Counted from the stretch's first letter, positions 44,260 through 55,332 are shown. The stretch: 64,000 nt of DNA from an uncultured Paraburkholderia sp. (GCA_940747215.1 CALNWS010000003.1:50979-114978), one strand, 5' to 3'. A program made the numbers and translations. The notes: generated by a model from the letters alone, not told the origin.

Positions 44260-44951
44260 GCCGTCACCCCGCGTCGTGCAAGAAAGTAGCGGCTTCCCGC
44301 CGACACGATGCCGTCGGGCACGAGCGCGAGAATCGCCGTCGCGGCGGCACCCAGCAACAACTGCTGCTGGTTGTTCAGATAGATGCCCAGGAAAATCAGC
44401 GTGCCGAGACTGTCCGCGCCGATCAGATACGCGAGCGGCGCACTGCCCACGTTGATGGCGAGCGCCGTGCGCACGCCATCGATGATGATCGGCATCGCAT
44501 TCGGCAACTCGACGCGTATGAGCGACTGCCAGCCGGTCATGCCAAGACCGCGTGCCGCTTCGCGCAACGCGGGCGAGACGTTCTTCATGCCCTCGTACGC
44601 GTTTCGCGTAATCGGCAGCAGCGAAGCGAGAAATAGCGCGACGAGTGCCGGAATATCGCCGATACTGAACACGCCCAGCGCGATGGCCAGCACGGCAAGT
44701 GAAGGCACCGTGTTGCCGATGTTGAAGATCTGCATGAAGCGCTCGGCCTGACGCGCGAACGCCGGGCGGCTCAGCAACACGCCGGCGGGGATGCCGACCA
44801 GCAATGCCGCGGCCATCGAATAGCCGACCAGCAGCAAATGCCTTTGGGTGTAATAGACGAGATCGGGAGCGTACTGCTGTAGCGCGGCAGGATCGATTGC
44901 GCGGCATAACAGCGCAATGACGATGCCGATGGCTACGAAGCTGCCGATCAT
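44256..44951 (-). CDS. Osmoprotectant ABC transporter permease (OpuCB/OsmW-like)
   Basis: Inner-membrane permease, about 231 residues from MIGSFVAIGIVIALLCRAIDP at 44951. Helices include HLLLVGYSMAAALLVGIPAGVLL and PSLAVLAIALGVFSIGDIPALVALFLASLLPI; the EAA-type loop reads LREAARGLGMTGWQSLIRVELPNAMPIIIDG. A strong AAGGAGG lies at 44982-44988, about 30 nt upstream of the chosen ATG; codons nearer to it are ATC/ATA, so the true start may have been lost or be non-standard. The frame is intact although its binding protein, partner permease and ATPase are dead. Confidence 0.8.
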   Translation of the reverse strand: MIGSFVAIGIVIALLCRAIDPAALQQYAPDLVYYTQRHLLLVGYSMAAALLVGIPAGVLLSRPAFARQAERFMQIFNIGNTVPSLAVLAIALGVFSIGDIPALVALFLASLLPITRNAYEGMKNVSPALREAARGLGMTGWQSLIRVELPNAMPIIIDGVRTALAINVGSAPLAYLIGADSLGTLIFLGIYLNNQQQLLLGAAATAILALVPDGIVSAGSRYFLARRGVTA

Positions 44952-45005
44952 TCTGGCAGAACGTTGATTTATGAAGATGCGCCTCCTTGTTCGAGCGACG
45001 CACAC

Positions 45006-45593
45006 ACACGGCAGCGCCGCATAGGCGTCGTGACGACGCTGCGAAGGGAAGTTCGGGACGCGGCAAAGGCCGCGAGGTGAACCGATTGGGTGCCGGGGGC
45101 GTTAGTGATCGCCCGAGGCAAGAGCAACGGAAAACGAGCCCCGGTGGCTTCCAGTTAGCAAACTGGTGCCAGATCCATCGATAAATTGGACTGCGGCGCG
45201 TGCCGCTGTACCTGACGAGGCGTAAAAACCTCTGGGAACGCCGGCTTGCGACCGGCGATGACGCGAATGCAATAACTGTTTTTTGCATTCAACCCCTTCT
45301 AACGTTGCTTATTCTGCTGCTATTTCGTTGTTAGGATGCAGGGTATTATAAGGTGATAGACGTGACTCGTCTACCCGGCCAATAAATAATGCGGGCTATG
45401 GTAAGCGGTCTGTACCGCAATGTAAGGCGATGAATCGGGATGCATGGCTGAGCCTGCTTTTCTCCCGCAAACGCTCACCTTATTTCATGCTCATTTCATA
45501 CATGACGCGTGGACAGGCGGGTGAATCGACGCGTGAACCGGCGCGTACCTGGCGCATTCCCAGCTCCCGCAAACGCTCACCTCAAACCAACCT
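45006..45593. other. Intergenic region upstream of the osmoprotectant operon
   Basis: About 590 nt with no supportable gene. It should hold the operon promoter on the minus strand; the AT-rich part at about 45300-45420 is the likeliest place. A 19-nt direct repeat lies at 45462 and 45564. No known riboswitch was recognised. Confidence 0.4.
45462..45582. repeat. Pair of 19-nt direct repeats
   Basis: CTCCCGCAAACGCTCACCT occurs at 45462-45480 and 45564-45582, 83 nt apart, at the 3' side of the EamA locus. Meaning unknown; possibly a small duplication with later divergence between the copies. Confidence 0.7.
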
Positions 45594-46486
45594 TTATTTG
45601 AGCGACGCGGTACGCCGCACGAAGATGCGCCGCGTGAGATCGAATGCGATCAGATTGCCGGCCACGACCAGCAGCAGCCCGATCACCGCGAGCGCGGACC
45701 ATTGTAGCCTTCGAATACGGTCGACACCGCCAGCGCGACGATCGCAGCACCGTGCAATACGCCGCGCGCTCCGGACCCATGCGGCCCACCAGCATCAGAT
45801 ACGCGGTGAAGCCGATCACCGAGCCGAAGATCGCGAGATACACGAGTGCTCCGACGTAGCGCGCAGTCGGCTCGATCGCGAACGGATAGCCCGCCAACGC
45901 GCTGCCCACGGTCAGCACGCTCGCACCGATCAGTATGGCCCAGCTATTCGTGGCGAACGGGTGCAGGCCCATCGACTACATGCGGCTGGACAGCAGATTG
46001 CCCGCCGAAAAACACAGCGTGCCGAGAAAAGCGATGCCGAGACCAAGCCACGCAGTGTGGTCGCCGAGATGACCGGCCATCTGCTGAACGAACAGACACA
46101 CAATGCCGACGAGTCCGAGCGATGCGCCGGCAATTGCCGTCGGTTGCAACGGACGGCCCATGAAAAGCCTGCCGTTGATCGAATTCAGCAGCGGCGCCGT
46201 GGAAAACACCACGGCCACGAGTCCGCTCGGCACAACCTGTTCGGCGTAGTAGAAGCACAGAAAGTTGAAGCAGAAAAGCGCGAGACCTTGCGCGGCGAGA
46301 TAACGCCATACTTCGCGCGGCGGCCACATCGGACGGCGCATGATGCGCAGCAGCGCGGACAGCACGAGCGCGGCGATCCAGAAGCGCCATGCAATCGAAA
46401 CGGGCGGCGGCACGACACCGAGTTGCCACTTGATGGCGATCGGTGCCCCAAATCAGAACGGTGACGGCGTACAGCGCGAGATTCAT
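45594..46486 (-). pseudogene. EamA/DMT-family transporter, disrupted
   Basis: Ten-helix drug/metabolite carrier. MNLALYAVTVLIWGT from 46486, frame break near 46440, then SIAWRFWIAALVLSALLRIMRR; EQVVPSGLVAVVFSTAPLLNSINGRLFMGRP; ASLGLVGIVCLFVQQMAGHLG; TARYVGALVYLAIFGSVIGFTAYLMLVGRMGPERAAY. TAG at 45976-45978 (LSSRM*SMGLHPFATNSW, probably Gln) and another frame break near 45715. Ends FVRRTASLK at 45594. Confidence 0.83.
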
Positions 46487-46663
46487 GATGAGCTTGCAAC
46501 GGCAAATGCGATAGGAAGCCCGACTATGCGCTCGCAAGGCGACCCGCACTTGTCCGGGATTGCGCACTTTTACGCGGTTTCTCGCAGTCACGCGCTTTGG
46601 CCGACCGCTGACCGTACGTACTGCTGATAGCTACTCCGCTATCAACCACTTGCCGTCTTTAAC

Positions 46664-47582
46664 GTGAACGCCAGTCCAACCGCCGCTGTGTTGAATGCCG
46701 CTGAAACGCCGTTTGGCATTCAGTCGGTCTGCCACACGCTTGCGAGCGCCAATGCGAATCTGGATCGCTTCGCGTGGCTCGGCGATCAACTCGCCATCGC
46801 TGTCTGGACACGCGACACCGAAGAAGCGGAAACGGTCTATGAGCGCCCCGGTCATCACACGTTGTCGTGTTATCTGGACGGCGGCTATCGCACCGAGCGC
46901 CAGAAATGCCCGGACGATACGGCGCGCCGTCGCGTCTGTGCGCGCTGCCCGGCGAACACGAATCGCGCTGGTGGGTGCGCGGGCACATGCATTCATGCAT
47001 CTGTATTTTCTGCCGGAGCACTTCACGCAGCGCGCCGTGCAGTAACTCGATCTCGAACCGCGCGAACTCACGCTCGCCGACCGCACGTATTTCGAAGACC
47101 CGCACATCGCGAGTCTCTGTCAGACTTTGGCCAACAAAAACTGGCAGGACCCTGACGGTCTGCTACGCACGAACGAAACCGCGCATCAGGTGCTGAGTCT
47201 GCTGTTGCGCGCGCAAGGCGTACGGCACGCGGGCGCTTCGCTCAAAGGCAACTTGTCGGTGGCGACGAGAAGGCGTGTGCGTGATTACATCGAAAGCCAT
47301 CTTGCGCAAAAGCTCACGCTCGGCGAACTGGCGAATGTTGCCGCGTTATCCGAATACCATTTTGCGCGCATGTTCCGCACGTCTTTCGGATTGCCGCCGC
47401 CCGCGGCGTGGATCGCACAACAGAGAATCGAACGCGCGCGCACGCTGTTGCGCACCACCGCGCTGCCGCTCACGCAAGTGGCCGAACAATGCGGCTATGC
47501 GAACGCGAGCCACTTCAGCCATCGCTTTCGCGAAAGCGTGGGCGTGTCGCCTACCGCGTTCCGGCAGGTCATCCACGTTTGA
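46664..47582 (+). pseudogene. AraC-family transcriptional regulator, disrupted
   Basis: GTG start (VNASPTAAVLNAAETPFGIQSV), N-terminal sensor domain, then two AraC HTH motifs (RRRVRDYIESHLAQKLTLGELANVAALSEYHFARMFRTSFG and LPLTQVAEQCGYANASHFSHRFRESVGVSPTAFR). The frame is broken near 46918-47000, and a TAA at 47043-47045 (RAVQ*LDLEPREL, probably Gln) follows. The HTH part downstream is intact but has no obvious start. Divergent from the EamA carrier, a common regulator-exporter pairing. Confidence 0.83.
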
Positions 47583-47598
47583 TTCAACAACGAGCGCG

Positions 47599-50500
47599 CT
47601 AAACCTGTAGCGCCATCGCCAGCACACGCGCTACGTGGATCGCGTCGATGCCCGCGCCGTCGTGAATCTGATGCCGGCAACTCGTGCCGTCGGCGACCAT
47701 GATCGTATTCGCGTCCATCTTCCGCACTGCGGGCAACAGCGACAACTCGGCCATAGCCTGCGACGTCGCGTAATGCTCCGCCTCGTAACCGAAGCTGCCC
47801 GCCATCCCGCAGCACGACGATTCCACCGTCTGCACCGTCAACTCCGGAATCCACTTCAGCACGGTTTGCACGGACGTAAAAGCATCGAACGCTTTCTGAT
47901 GACAATGACCGTGCACGATCGCCTGCTGCTTGTCTAGCGGCTTCAGCTTCAGTTGCATATGTCCGGCCTTGTCCTCGCGCACGAGAAATTCCTCGAACAG
48001 AAACGCCCGTTGTGAGAATCGCTGGGCTTCTTCGCCGAACCCGTATTGCAGGAATTCGTCACACAACGAAAGCAGACACGACGGCTCCAGTCCCACCACC
48101 GGCACGCCGCGCTCGACGAACGGCTTGAACAAATCGAGCATGCGCCGTGCTTCCTGCTTCGCTTCGTCGACGAGACCGGCCGCGAGAAACGTGGGACCGC
48201 AACACACCGGCCGCTCGCCCTGACGCGCGTTGAAATGCACGATGTAGCCGGCCGCCTCCAGCACGCACTGCGCGGCGCGCGCATTCTCAGGTTCCATGTT
48301 GTTGTTGAACGTATCGACGAACAGCAGCACCTCTTTCACCGCGGCGCCCGAGGCAGGTCGCTTCGCCCGACGGTGCCCGCAAGGAACGAAGCCTGAAAGC
48401 GCGGCAAGCTGCGCTCAGGCGCAAAGCCCACCGAACGCTTGAACCACGCCGACACCACCGGCACGCTATCGGCCAGCGCCATCAAACCCGGCATGCGGCT
48501 CGCGGTTGCGGCGTAGAGCGGCATGAACGCGACCAGCTTGTCGCGCATGCGCAAACCGTGGCGTTTCACGCGCGCCGCGCGCGCCTCGATCTTGAACTTC
48601 GCCATATCGACGCCCGTCGGGCAATCGCGCTTGCAGCCTTTGCACGAGACGCACAGATCGAGCGTGTCTTTCACGTCGTCGCTCGCGAGTCCCGCTTCGC
48701 CGAGTTGACCTGAAATCGCGAGACGCAGCGTGTTGGCGCGACCGCGCGTGAGATGCTGTTTGTCTTTCGTGACGCGATAGCTCGGGTACATCGTGCCTGC
48801 GTCGGACTTGCGGCAATGGCCGTTGTTGTTGCACATCTCCACGGCTTTCGCGAGTCCGCCGGAGAGATCGTTGCCGCTGCCCGGCAGCGTCTGCGAGCCG
48901 GTCAGCGGATCGCGTTCCACGTTCCACGCCGACCAGTCTAGCGCAGTCTCCATGCGACGCTCCTGGTAGCCCGGCGCGAAGCGGAAATGGCACGCGTTGT
49001 CCATTTTCGGCGAACGCACGATCTTGTCCGGATTGAAGCGGTTATCCGGATCGAACAGCGCCTTGATCTCGCCGAACGCTTCGTTCAGCTTCGGTCCGTA
49101 TTGCCACGCTACCCATTCGCCGCGACACAGACCGTCGCCGTGCTCGCCCGAGAACGCGCCCTTGTAATCGCGCACCAGCGCCGCTGCTTCTTCGGCGATC
49201 GCGCGCATTTTCGTCGCGCCGTCGCGGCGCATGTCGAGAATCGGCCGCACTTGCAGCGTACCGACGCTCGCGTGCGCGTACCACGTGCCTTCCGTACCGT
49301 GCCGGTGAAACACTTCGGTCAGACGACTCGTGTATTCGGCGAGATGTTCGAGCAGCACTGCGCAGTCTTCGATGAACGACACCAGTTTGCCGTCGCCCTT
49401 CATGCTCATCATGATGTTCAGGCCGGCTTTGCGCACTTCCCACAGCGTTTTCTGTTCGCCCGCGTCCGGCATTTCGACCACCGTGTTCGGCAAACCGAAG
49501 ATCGGCCATCAATTCGGTGAGCTTTTTGAGCGACGCGAGTTGCTCGTCGCGATTCTCGCCCGCGAACTCCACGAGCAGAATCGCTTCGGGTCTGCTGACC
49601 AGCGCCTTCTCGATCACCGGCCTGAACGCGAGATCGATCATCGTTCGATCGACCAGTTCCACCGCCACCGGCTTCAGCTTGACGATGTGCTGCGTGAGAT
49701 CCATCGCCTGCCAGAAGGCCAGAAGGTCGGGAAGTTGACCACGCCGAGCGTTTTATGCGCGGGCAGCGGCGCGAGTTTCAGCGTGATCTGCCGGCTGAAG
49801 GCGAGCGTACCTTCGGAGCCGACCAGCAGATGCGCGAGATTGGCGACGCCGTCGTCCGTATAAGCGGGCAATCGAACAGGTCGATGTTGTAGCCCGCCAC
49901 GCGGCGCAGCACTTTCAGCACGCGCGCCACGAGTTCGCGCTGCGCAATACGCGTGACATCTGCCACGATCTGCTGCAAACGCATGCCCTGCACCGGCTCG
50001 CGCAGCGACGCAAAACGCGCCTCGCTGCCGTCGGCGAGAATTGTGTCGATCGCCTCGACGTTGTGTACCATGTTGCCGTATTCGATCGAGCGAGAACCGC
50101 ACGAATTGTTACCCGTCATGCCGCCGATCGTGCATTGCGCCGCCGTGGAAACGTCCACGGGAAACCAGGGTCCGTGCGGCTTGAGCCACGCGTTCAGATG
50201 CATCGAGCACGATGCCCGGCTCCACGGTGACGGTGCGCGCCGCCTTGTCGAACTCGACGATGTTGTTCAGCCACTTGCTCGTGTCGATCACGAGCGCTTC
50301 GCCGACCGTTTGCCCGCACTGGCTCGTGCCCGCACCGCGCGCGAGCAGCAGCACCTTTTCCACTGCGCGCGATTTCGAGCGCGGTGCGCAGATCGTCCTG
50401 ATCACGCGGCACCACGACGCCGACCGGCATGATCTGGTAGATCGACGCATCGGTCGCGTAACGTCCACGGCTCGCCACGTCGAACAGCACGTCGCCGCGC

Positions 50501-50601
50501 AGCGCTTTGCGAAGATGTTGCGCAAGCGGACTCGTCAGGCGCGCGGCGGACGGCACCAGATGAATCGGTTTGACGAGCAGGGAAGAGGTGGGGTTCGTCA
50601 T
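47599..50601 (-). pseudogene. Two-domain FAD-linked oxidase / Fe-S (CCG) oxidoreductase, multiple frameshifts
   Basis: About 1,000-residue YdiJ/D-lactate-dehydrogenase-type enzyme. From MTNPTSSLLVKPIHL; FAD-binding LLARGAGTSQCGQTVGEAL and QCTIGGMTGNNSCGSRSIEYGN; FAD-oxidase C-part TEGTWYAHASVGTLQVRP and GAFSGEHGDGLCRGEW; ferredoxin-type cysteines CVSCKGCKRDCPTG; CCG-domain cysteines PVCCGPTF and VESSCCGMAGSFGYE. Frame breaks near 50365, 50200, 49870, 49725, 49510 and 48362. Stop at 47599. Last gene of the decayed catabolic cluster led by the aminotransferase. Confidence 0.87.
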
Positions 50602-50623
50602 TTTCATCGGACTTTGAAAACGG

Positions 50624-51224
50624 CTAGTACAACGTCAGGCTGATCGGCGCGAGGCTTTCGATGTGTCCTTGCGCCGTGCCCGTTTCGCGCGGGAAGAACA
50701 TTCCGGTATAGGAACCGGTGGTGAGCACCATGTCGGGCGTCACGGCAATACCACGCGAGCTCGCGTGATTCACGAGCCACGGCAGCTGACGGCGCGGATC
50801 GCCCGCTGGATTGGCAGGCACGGCATCGACCATTGTGGCCGTCGAAAGTAGTGATACGCAGTTGCAGTGCAGCGAACGGAAAATCGTCACGATACAGCAT
50901 GAATTCGCCGGCTACCAACGCGCCGTGATTCTGCAGGTCGGCCAGTTGCACGTGCTTGTCCACGTCGGGCCACTGCGCATAACGGTTCGCCACGACTTCG
51001 ATCGTCGCGCCGAACGAGCCGATGCTCGCGAGCACGTCGGCATCATCGTAGGCGACGCCGACGGTTCGAAGCGGCGGCTCAGGCGAAACGCAAATTCCAG
51101 TTCGAGTCCGAGCGGTGCGAACGACGCACGCGGCAAACGCGCGCCGTCGGCATGCAGATCGACGTGCGGCAGTGGCGCGCTCGCACCGCGCTTCGGCGAG
51201 ACGAAGGCTGAGTGTCGTGGTCAT
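50624..51224 (-). pseudogene. 2-keto-4-pentenoate hydratase / FAH-type protein, disrupted
   Basis: MhpD-like hydratase remnants: MTTTLSLRLAEAR..., ASFAPLGLELEFAFRL, VGVAYDDADVLASIGSFGATIEVVANRYAQWP, LADLQNHGALVAGEF and GIAVTPDMVLTTGSYTGMFFPRETG. Frames change near 51165, 51065 and 50835. The total is about 200 codons against roughly 250 usual, so part of the N-terminal region is also missing. Between the FAD/Fe-S gene and the MFS gene on the same strand. Confidence 0.78.
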
Positions 51225-51257
51225 GTGGATCGTGTCAGAGAGAACGGGAAGCGCGGC

Positions 51258-51904
51258 TTACACGCCGAGGCTTGTGGACACCTGCGCCTTGTCGGCTCCG
51301 CCGGACGCGAAACGGCTTTCCGACTGCACGCGGAACGCGAGCACCACGCCAATCGCCATCAACAGCATGCTGCCGACGAACGGCAGTTCCCAGCTTCCGA
51401 AATAGTCGATCAGGAAACCGCCGACCACCGGCGAGATGATCGCGGCCAGCGCCAAGCCCGTGTTCATCATGCCGCTCGCGGTGCCTGAGTATTCCGGAGC
51501 GATGTCCATCTGAATCGCCCACATCTGGCTGATCGTCACTTCGGCGAAGAAGAAGCCGGACGCGAGACACGCCATCGAGAGATAAAGGCTGTGCGTGAAC
51601 ATCAACGGGATGAGCGACAGCAGGCAGAACAGCTTGTGACGCCCCACACCGCGCCGCAAAACAGCAGCGTTCGCTTTGCGCCGAAGCGGTCGCTCACCCA
51701 GTCGCCGATGATCTGAAAAATCAGATACGGATACGCGAAGGCCGAAAATACGAGGCCGACTTCCGTATGCGAGAGATGGAATTCCTTGCCAAAACCTGCG
51801 GCCGCGGTGCTGACGTTCACGCGGTCGAGGTAAGTGATGAAGTACATGATGCAAAGCATCACCAGAACGATACTGGTCGCACTGGTCACTCGAAACCGCT
51901 TCAT
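51258..51904 (-). pseudogene. MFS transporter with large internal deletion
   Basis: Anion:cation-symporter-type MFS. Helices 1-2 (MKRFRVTSATSIVLVMLCIMYFITYLDRVNVS; FSAFAYPYLIFQIIGDWVSDRFGAKRTLLFCGAVWG) jump near 51640 straight to late helices (IPLMFTHSLYLSMACLASGFFFAE ... DIAPEYSGTASGMMNTGLALAAIISPVVGGFLIDYFGSW). About 200 residues of the middle are missing and the frame shifts at the junction. Ends at 51258. Confidence 0.85.
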
Positions 51905-52104
51905 CGTCTCTCTCCATTGCACGTGTCGACCGCGCGCCACACGAGGCGCGCGGGTCGTTATCCGTCGGCGCGATACGCCGACGTACATCGCATGTCCCAA
52001 GCGGCCGCGTTCTGTGCGCGGCTTCGGCAGGAAAGCGCGTTGCCCGCTTCCCTTGCTCGGTGCTGTGTTTTTTGCGTTGTGTGCGTGGTGAAGAATGGGC
52101 TCGC

Positions 52105-53329
52105 TCAGGCGGCGGCTTTCAGACCGCTCGCCTTGGCGGGCTGAGCCACTCCATCGCGGCGGGTGTGCCGCTCTCCTTCAGCGGCACACCCGCGAGCCGC
52201 AGACCCATTTCGCAACCGGCGAGCGTGGCGAGCAGCATCAGGTCGTTGCAATCGCCGAGATGACCGATGCGGAACATGCGGCCTTTCATCTTGCCAAGGC
52301 CCGTGCCGAGCGACATGTCGAAGCGTTCGTAGATGAGCTTGCGCACCGCGTCGGCGTCCACACCGTCGGGCATCATCACGCCCGTGAGAACCGGGCTATA
52401 AACGGACGGATCCTCACACTGGATTTCGAGGCCCCACGCGCGCACCGCGCGGCGGGTTGCGGGTTGCTTCGGCGAGCCGCTCGTGACGCGCGAACACGTT
52501 GTCGAGCCCTTCGCCGAGAATCATGTCAAGCGCTTCGTTCAGCGCCGTACAGCAGGTTCGTGTTCGGCGTGTACGGCCAGTAACCCGTCTTGTTCATCCC
52601 GACGATGTCGGTCCAGTCCCAGAAGCTGCGCGGCAATTTGGCCTGCTTGCTCGCGGCGATCGCCTTTTGCGAGATCGCGTTGAAGCTGATGCCCGGCGGC
52701 AGCATCAAACCTTTTTGCGATCCCGACACGGTGACATCGACGCCCCATTCGTCGTGACGGTAATCGGCGCAGGCGAGGCCCGAAATCGTGTCGACGAGCA
52801 GCAGCGCGGGATGACCGGCGGCGTCGATGGCGCGGCGCACGGCGGCAATGTCAGACGTGATGCCCGTGGATGTTTCGTTGTGCACGACGCAGACCGCCTT
52901 GATCGAATGCTGCGTGTCGGCGCGCAGACGTTCCTCGATCATTTGCGACTGCACGCCGCGCCGCCAGCCTTCGATGCCCGGCAAGCCGAGGAATTCGGGC
53001 TTGAGGCCGAGGTTTTCCGCCATCTTTTTCCACAGCGTGGCGAAGTGGCCGGTTTCGAACATCAGCACGTGATCGCCGGAACTCAGCGTGTTGGAGAGCG
53101 CCGCTTCCCATGCGCCGGTGCCGGACGCCGGGTAAATCACCACCGGTTGCTGCGTCTTGAAGATTTTCTTGATGCCGTCGAGCACCTTCAGCCCGAGTTC
53201 GCCGAACTCAGGACCGCGATGGTCGATGGTGGGATAGCTCATCGCCCGGAGAATCCGGTCGGGGACCGGGCTCGGGCCCGGGATCTGCAAAAAGTGACGG
53301 CTAGCGGGATGAAAGTCTAACTTGAGCAT
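52105..53329 (-). pseudogene. Alanine-glyoxylate / serine-pyruvate aminotransferase, disrupted 3' end
   Basis: Class V PLP aminotransferase transferring amino groups to glyoxylate. MLKLDFHPASRHFLQIPGPSPVPDRIL from 53329; YPASGTGAWEAALSNTL; VHNETSTGI; the Schiff-base Lys in VSGSQKGLMLPPG; WPYTPNTNLLYG. The frame breaks near 52540, again near 52455, and once more near 52150, where SP(A)KASGLKAAA to a stop at 52105 is the expected end. The first 275 codons are intact. Confidence 0.87.
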
Positions 53330-53342
53330 TGGGCTTCTCCGA

Positions 53343-53359
53343 TTGAATTTTGCATTCAA
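53343..53359. promoter_or_regulatory. Candidate operator upstream of the aminotransferase operon
   Basis: Inverted repeat TTGAAT-TTTGC-ATTCAA, 14 nt upstream of the aminotransferase ATG in the divergent region with the GntR gene. FCD-type GntR regulators bind palindromes of this size, so it may have been that regulator's site; inferred from position only. Confidence 0.4.
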
Positions 53360-53495
53360 AAAACTATATCAAACGATTCTGGACGAGCCCAAGAGGAAAT
53401 TTGCTTTTGCAGACCGGTTGTTTACCCGCGCTATTAATTAATCTTTGTTATTCCGATAAAATCCGGTTGACACGATGTTGAGGACTTACTTGTGT

Positions 53496-54228
53496 ATGCA
53501 AAATTCGGATTTCAATGCGGGCGTTGCCGCTGCCCCGCTGATGCCGAAAGTAGAGCGCCAGCGCCTGCACGACACGGTGGTGGAGCACATCCGGCGGTTC
53601 ATCGTCGAGGGCGTGCTCGAGGCGGAAAAGAAACTGAACGAGCGCGAACTGTGTGAAACGCTCGGCATTTCGCGCACGCCGTTGCGCGAGACGCTCAAGG
53701 TGCTGGCAGCGGAAGGACTGATCGAGATTTCGCCAAACCGGGGCGCGTCGGTTTCGAAGATGTCGGAAGCGGATTTGCGCGAGACCTTCGAACTGATGAG
53801 CGGACTCGAAGCGCTCTCCGGCGAACTCGCGGCGGAACGGATGACGGCGGCTGAGCTGGCCGAGATCAAGGCGCCGCATTACGCGATGCTCGCGTGCCGC
53901 ACGCAGAACGATCTGCTTGGTTGGCTACTACAGCCGCAACTAGGCGATCCACGACAAGATCAACGAAGCCGCGCGCAATTCGGCACTGCGTCAGACGTAT
54001 ATCGCTGTGAACCGTCGCTTGCAGGCGTTGCGTTTCCGCTCGAATTTCTCGGTGCCGAAATGGGACAGCGCCATTCACGATCACGACGAGATGCTGAAGG
54101 CGCTTGAAGCACGCGACGGCAAGAAGCTGAGTGCGATCCTCAGGCAGCATTTGCTCGATAAGCGCGATGCGGTGCTGCAGGTGCAATCGCAGGAAGCGGC
54201 TGCGGGTGACGGTAGTTTGAAAACGTGA
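53496..54228 (+). pseudogene. GntR-family regulator (FCD subfamily), disrupted
   Basis: N-terminal GntR winged helix (LHDTVVEHIRRFIVEGVLEAEKKLNERELCETLGISRTPLRETLKVLAAEGLIEISPNRGASVSKM), then an FCD ligand domain (LRETFELMSGLEALSGELAAERM ... IHDKINEAARNSALRQTYIAVNRRLQALRF). A frameshift lies near 53918 before YYSRN, and a TAG at 53941-53943 (YYSRN*AIHDKI, Gln). Start at 53496 (MQNSDFNAG). Divergent from the dead aminotransferase-MFS-hydratase-oxidase cluster, its probable regulon. Confidence 0.88.
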
Positions 54229-54540
54229 TGAGGTAGGTTCGCTGGTTTGGCGGGCTTGGTGGCTTTGTGGTTTCGTGCTGTGAACCCATGTTTGCGACGG
54301 AAAGGCGTGGTGCTCTGTGAGGAGACCGCGCCTTTTGTTTTGCTCCTTCTGACTTGCGAGAAGCAGTAGCACTTGGCGAAAATTTGTCGGGTAAATAACT
54401 TTGATTTTTATTCCGGCGCTTTTTGTCATTGGCGCGCACTCATTCAAAAAATTCTGGATTTATAAATAAAATGCAAAACTAATTTGCATCGACTTTATCG
54501 AAAATGTCGAATGAATTTTCTGAATATTCAGTACTATATG

Positions 54541-54652
54541 TCCAGACGCAGACTCATCCCCGTGGGCTGCGTCTTGCCGAGGCACTCACTCTGCTCAGTC
54601 GCTCCGGTACCCTCATTACGCAACCTCCACGGGCCGGAGGCTGCGGTTTTTT
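54541..54652 (+). ncRNA. Candidate small RNA with 5' hairpin and Rho-independent terminator
   Basis: Between an AT-rich promoter-like stretch (TACTAT at 54532-54537 as possible -10; no good -35) and a terminator lies about 110 nt with a perfect 8-bp hairpin AGACGCAG/CTGCGTCT near its start, a less structured middle, and the 54619-54652 terminator. No convincing coding frame. It does not match an RNA family I recognise, and transcription is not shown. Confidence 0.4.
54619..54652 (+). terminator. Rho-independent terminator in the AT-rich island
   Basis: 10-nt arms CGCAACCTCC/GGAGGCTGCG with one mismatch, a 7-nt loop and a run of six T (54647-54652). No protein gene precedes it closely on this strand, which points to a small RNA or an orphan transcript. 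Confidence 0.75.
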
Positions 54653-54975
54653 CTGAATTTTATTTAAGCTATTAATTTTTAATTATTTCAATATAAAATA
54701 CTGAATTACTAATGTAAATTTTGGCTTTTTTATTTGGTAAAATTTATTGAAAATTTCTCTTTGATACTCTGTTTCACGAATGGCTCGTTCCTAGACTAAT
54801 CCGCGGCTACAACACGCGCGCCAAGCTGACGGCACTGCTGCTCCTCCCCGACAACTGCATCTGGATCATGTGTAGGCAGATCGAAATGCACCGCCATTGC
54901 CGCAGGAACTGTGCTCACTCTTGATATGTTTCCTCGTACTCCAGCAAACCGACGGATGACGTTGCACCTACGCCG

Positions 54976-55332
54976 TCAATCAATCCTTCGCTCACACCCT
55001 TTCATCAGGATGATTGCCTTCGCGGCATTCACGGCCACGGTATGGAACACCGGGTTTGTGTATGAAGTAAGCATCAAGGCTCGTGGTATTCCGACGTGCA
55101 TGATTGTGTAGTTTTTGGCAATGAGCACGCCGCCGCCGAAGTCCTCGATGAAAGCGCTTCGGCAATCGATAGCTGTGCAGTCCCATTCCAAAGGTGGAGT
55201 ACCTGAAAAGTCTGGATGGCCTCTATTAGGTTCATCCAAGACAATCATGCCGCATGTTATCGAGAATGGACCGAGTCCAAGGCCCACACCCGCACTTGTG
55301 TTAAAAGACCATTCACTTTTTCGATACGTCAC
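54976..55332 (-). CDS. Hypothetical protein, third gene of the hcp operon
   Basis: About 118 residues from GTG at 55332 (GGGGA at suitable spacing); a TTG at 55347 is also possible. TYRKSEWSFNTSAGVGLGLGPFSITCGMIVLDEP... with a Gly-rich hydrophobic patch (GVGLGLGPF), a segment LEWDCTAIDCRSAF and an end FHTVAVNAAKAIILMKGCERRID. Not recognised. It overlaps the DUF3592-like gene's end, so it is probably translationally coupled; as the last gene behind hcp it could be a secreted cargo or its partner, which is speculation. Confidence 0.55.
   Translation of the reverse strand: MTYRKSEWSFNTSAGVGLGLGPFSITCGMIVLDEPNRGHPDFSGTPPLEWDCTAIDCRSAFIEDFGGGVLIAKNYTIMHVGIPRALMLTSYTNPVFHTVAVNAAKAIILMKGCERRID

Larger units (their letters stand above)
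54229..54975. other. AT-rich intergenic island
   Basis: 747 nt, with about 54360-54780 far more AT-rich than the rest of the window. It holds the small-RNA candidate and its terminator. At 54800-54960 GC rises again and the minus strand has short open stretches (MAVHFDLPTHDPDAVVGEEQQ...), perhaps a gene remnant; no family recognised. Confidence 0.55.

Noticed and set aside
45006..45288. Riboswitch or leader gene upstream of the osmoprotectant operon
   Set aside because: The stretch is GC-rich and has some pairing potential, but no known riboswitch core was recognised and its open frames have no coding character.
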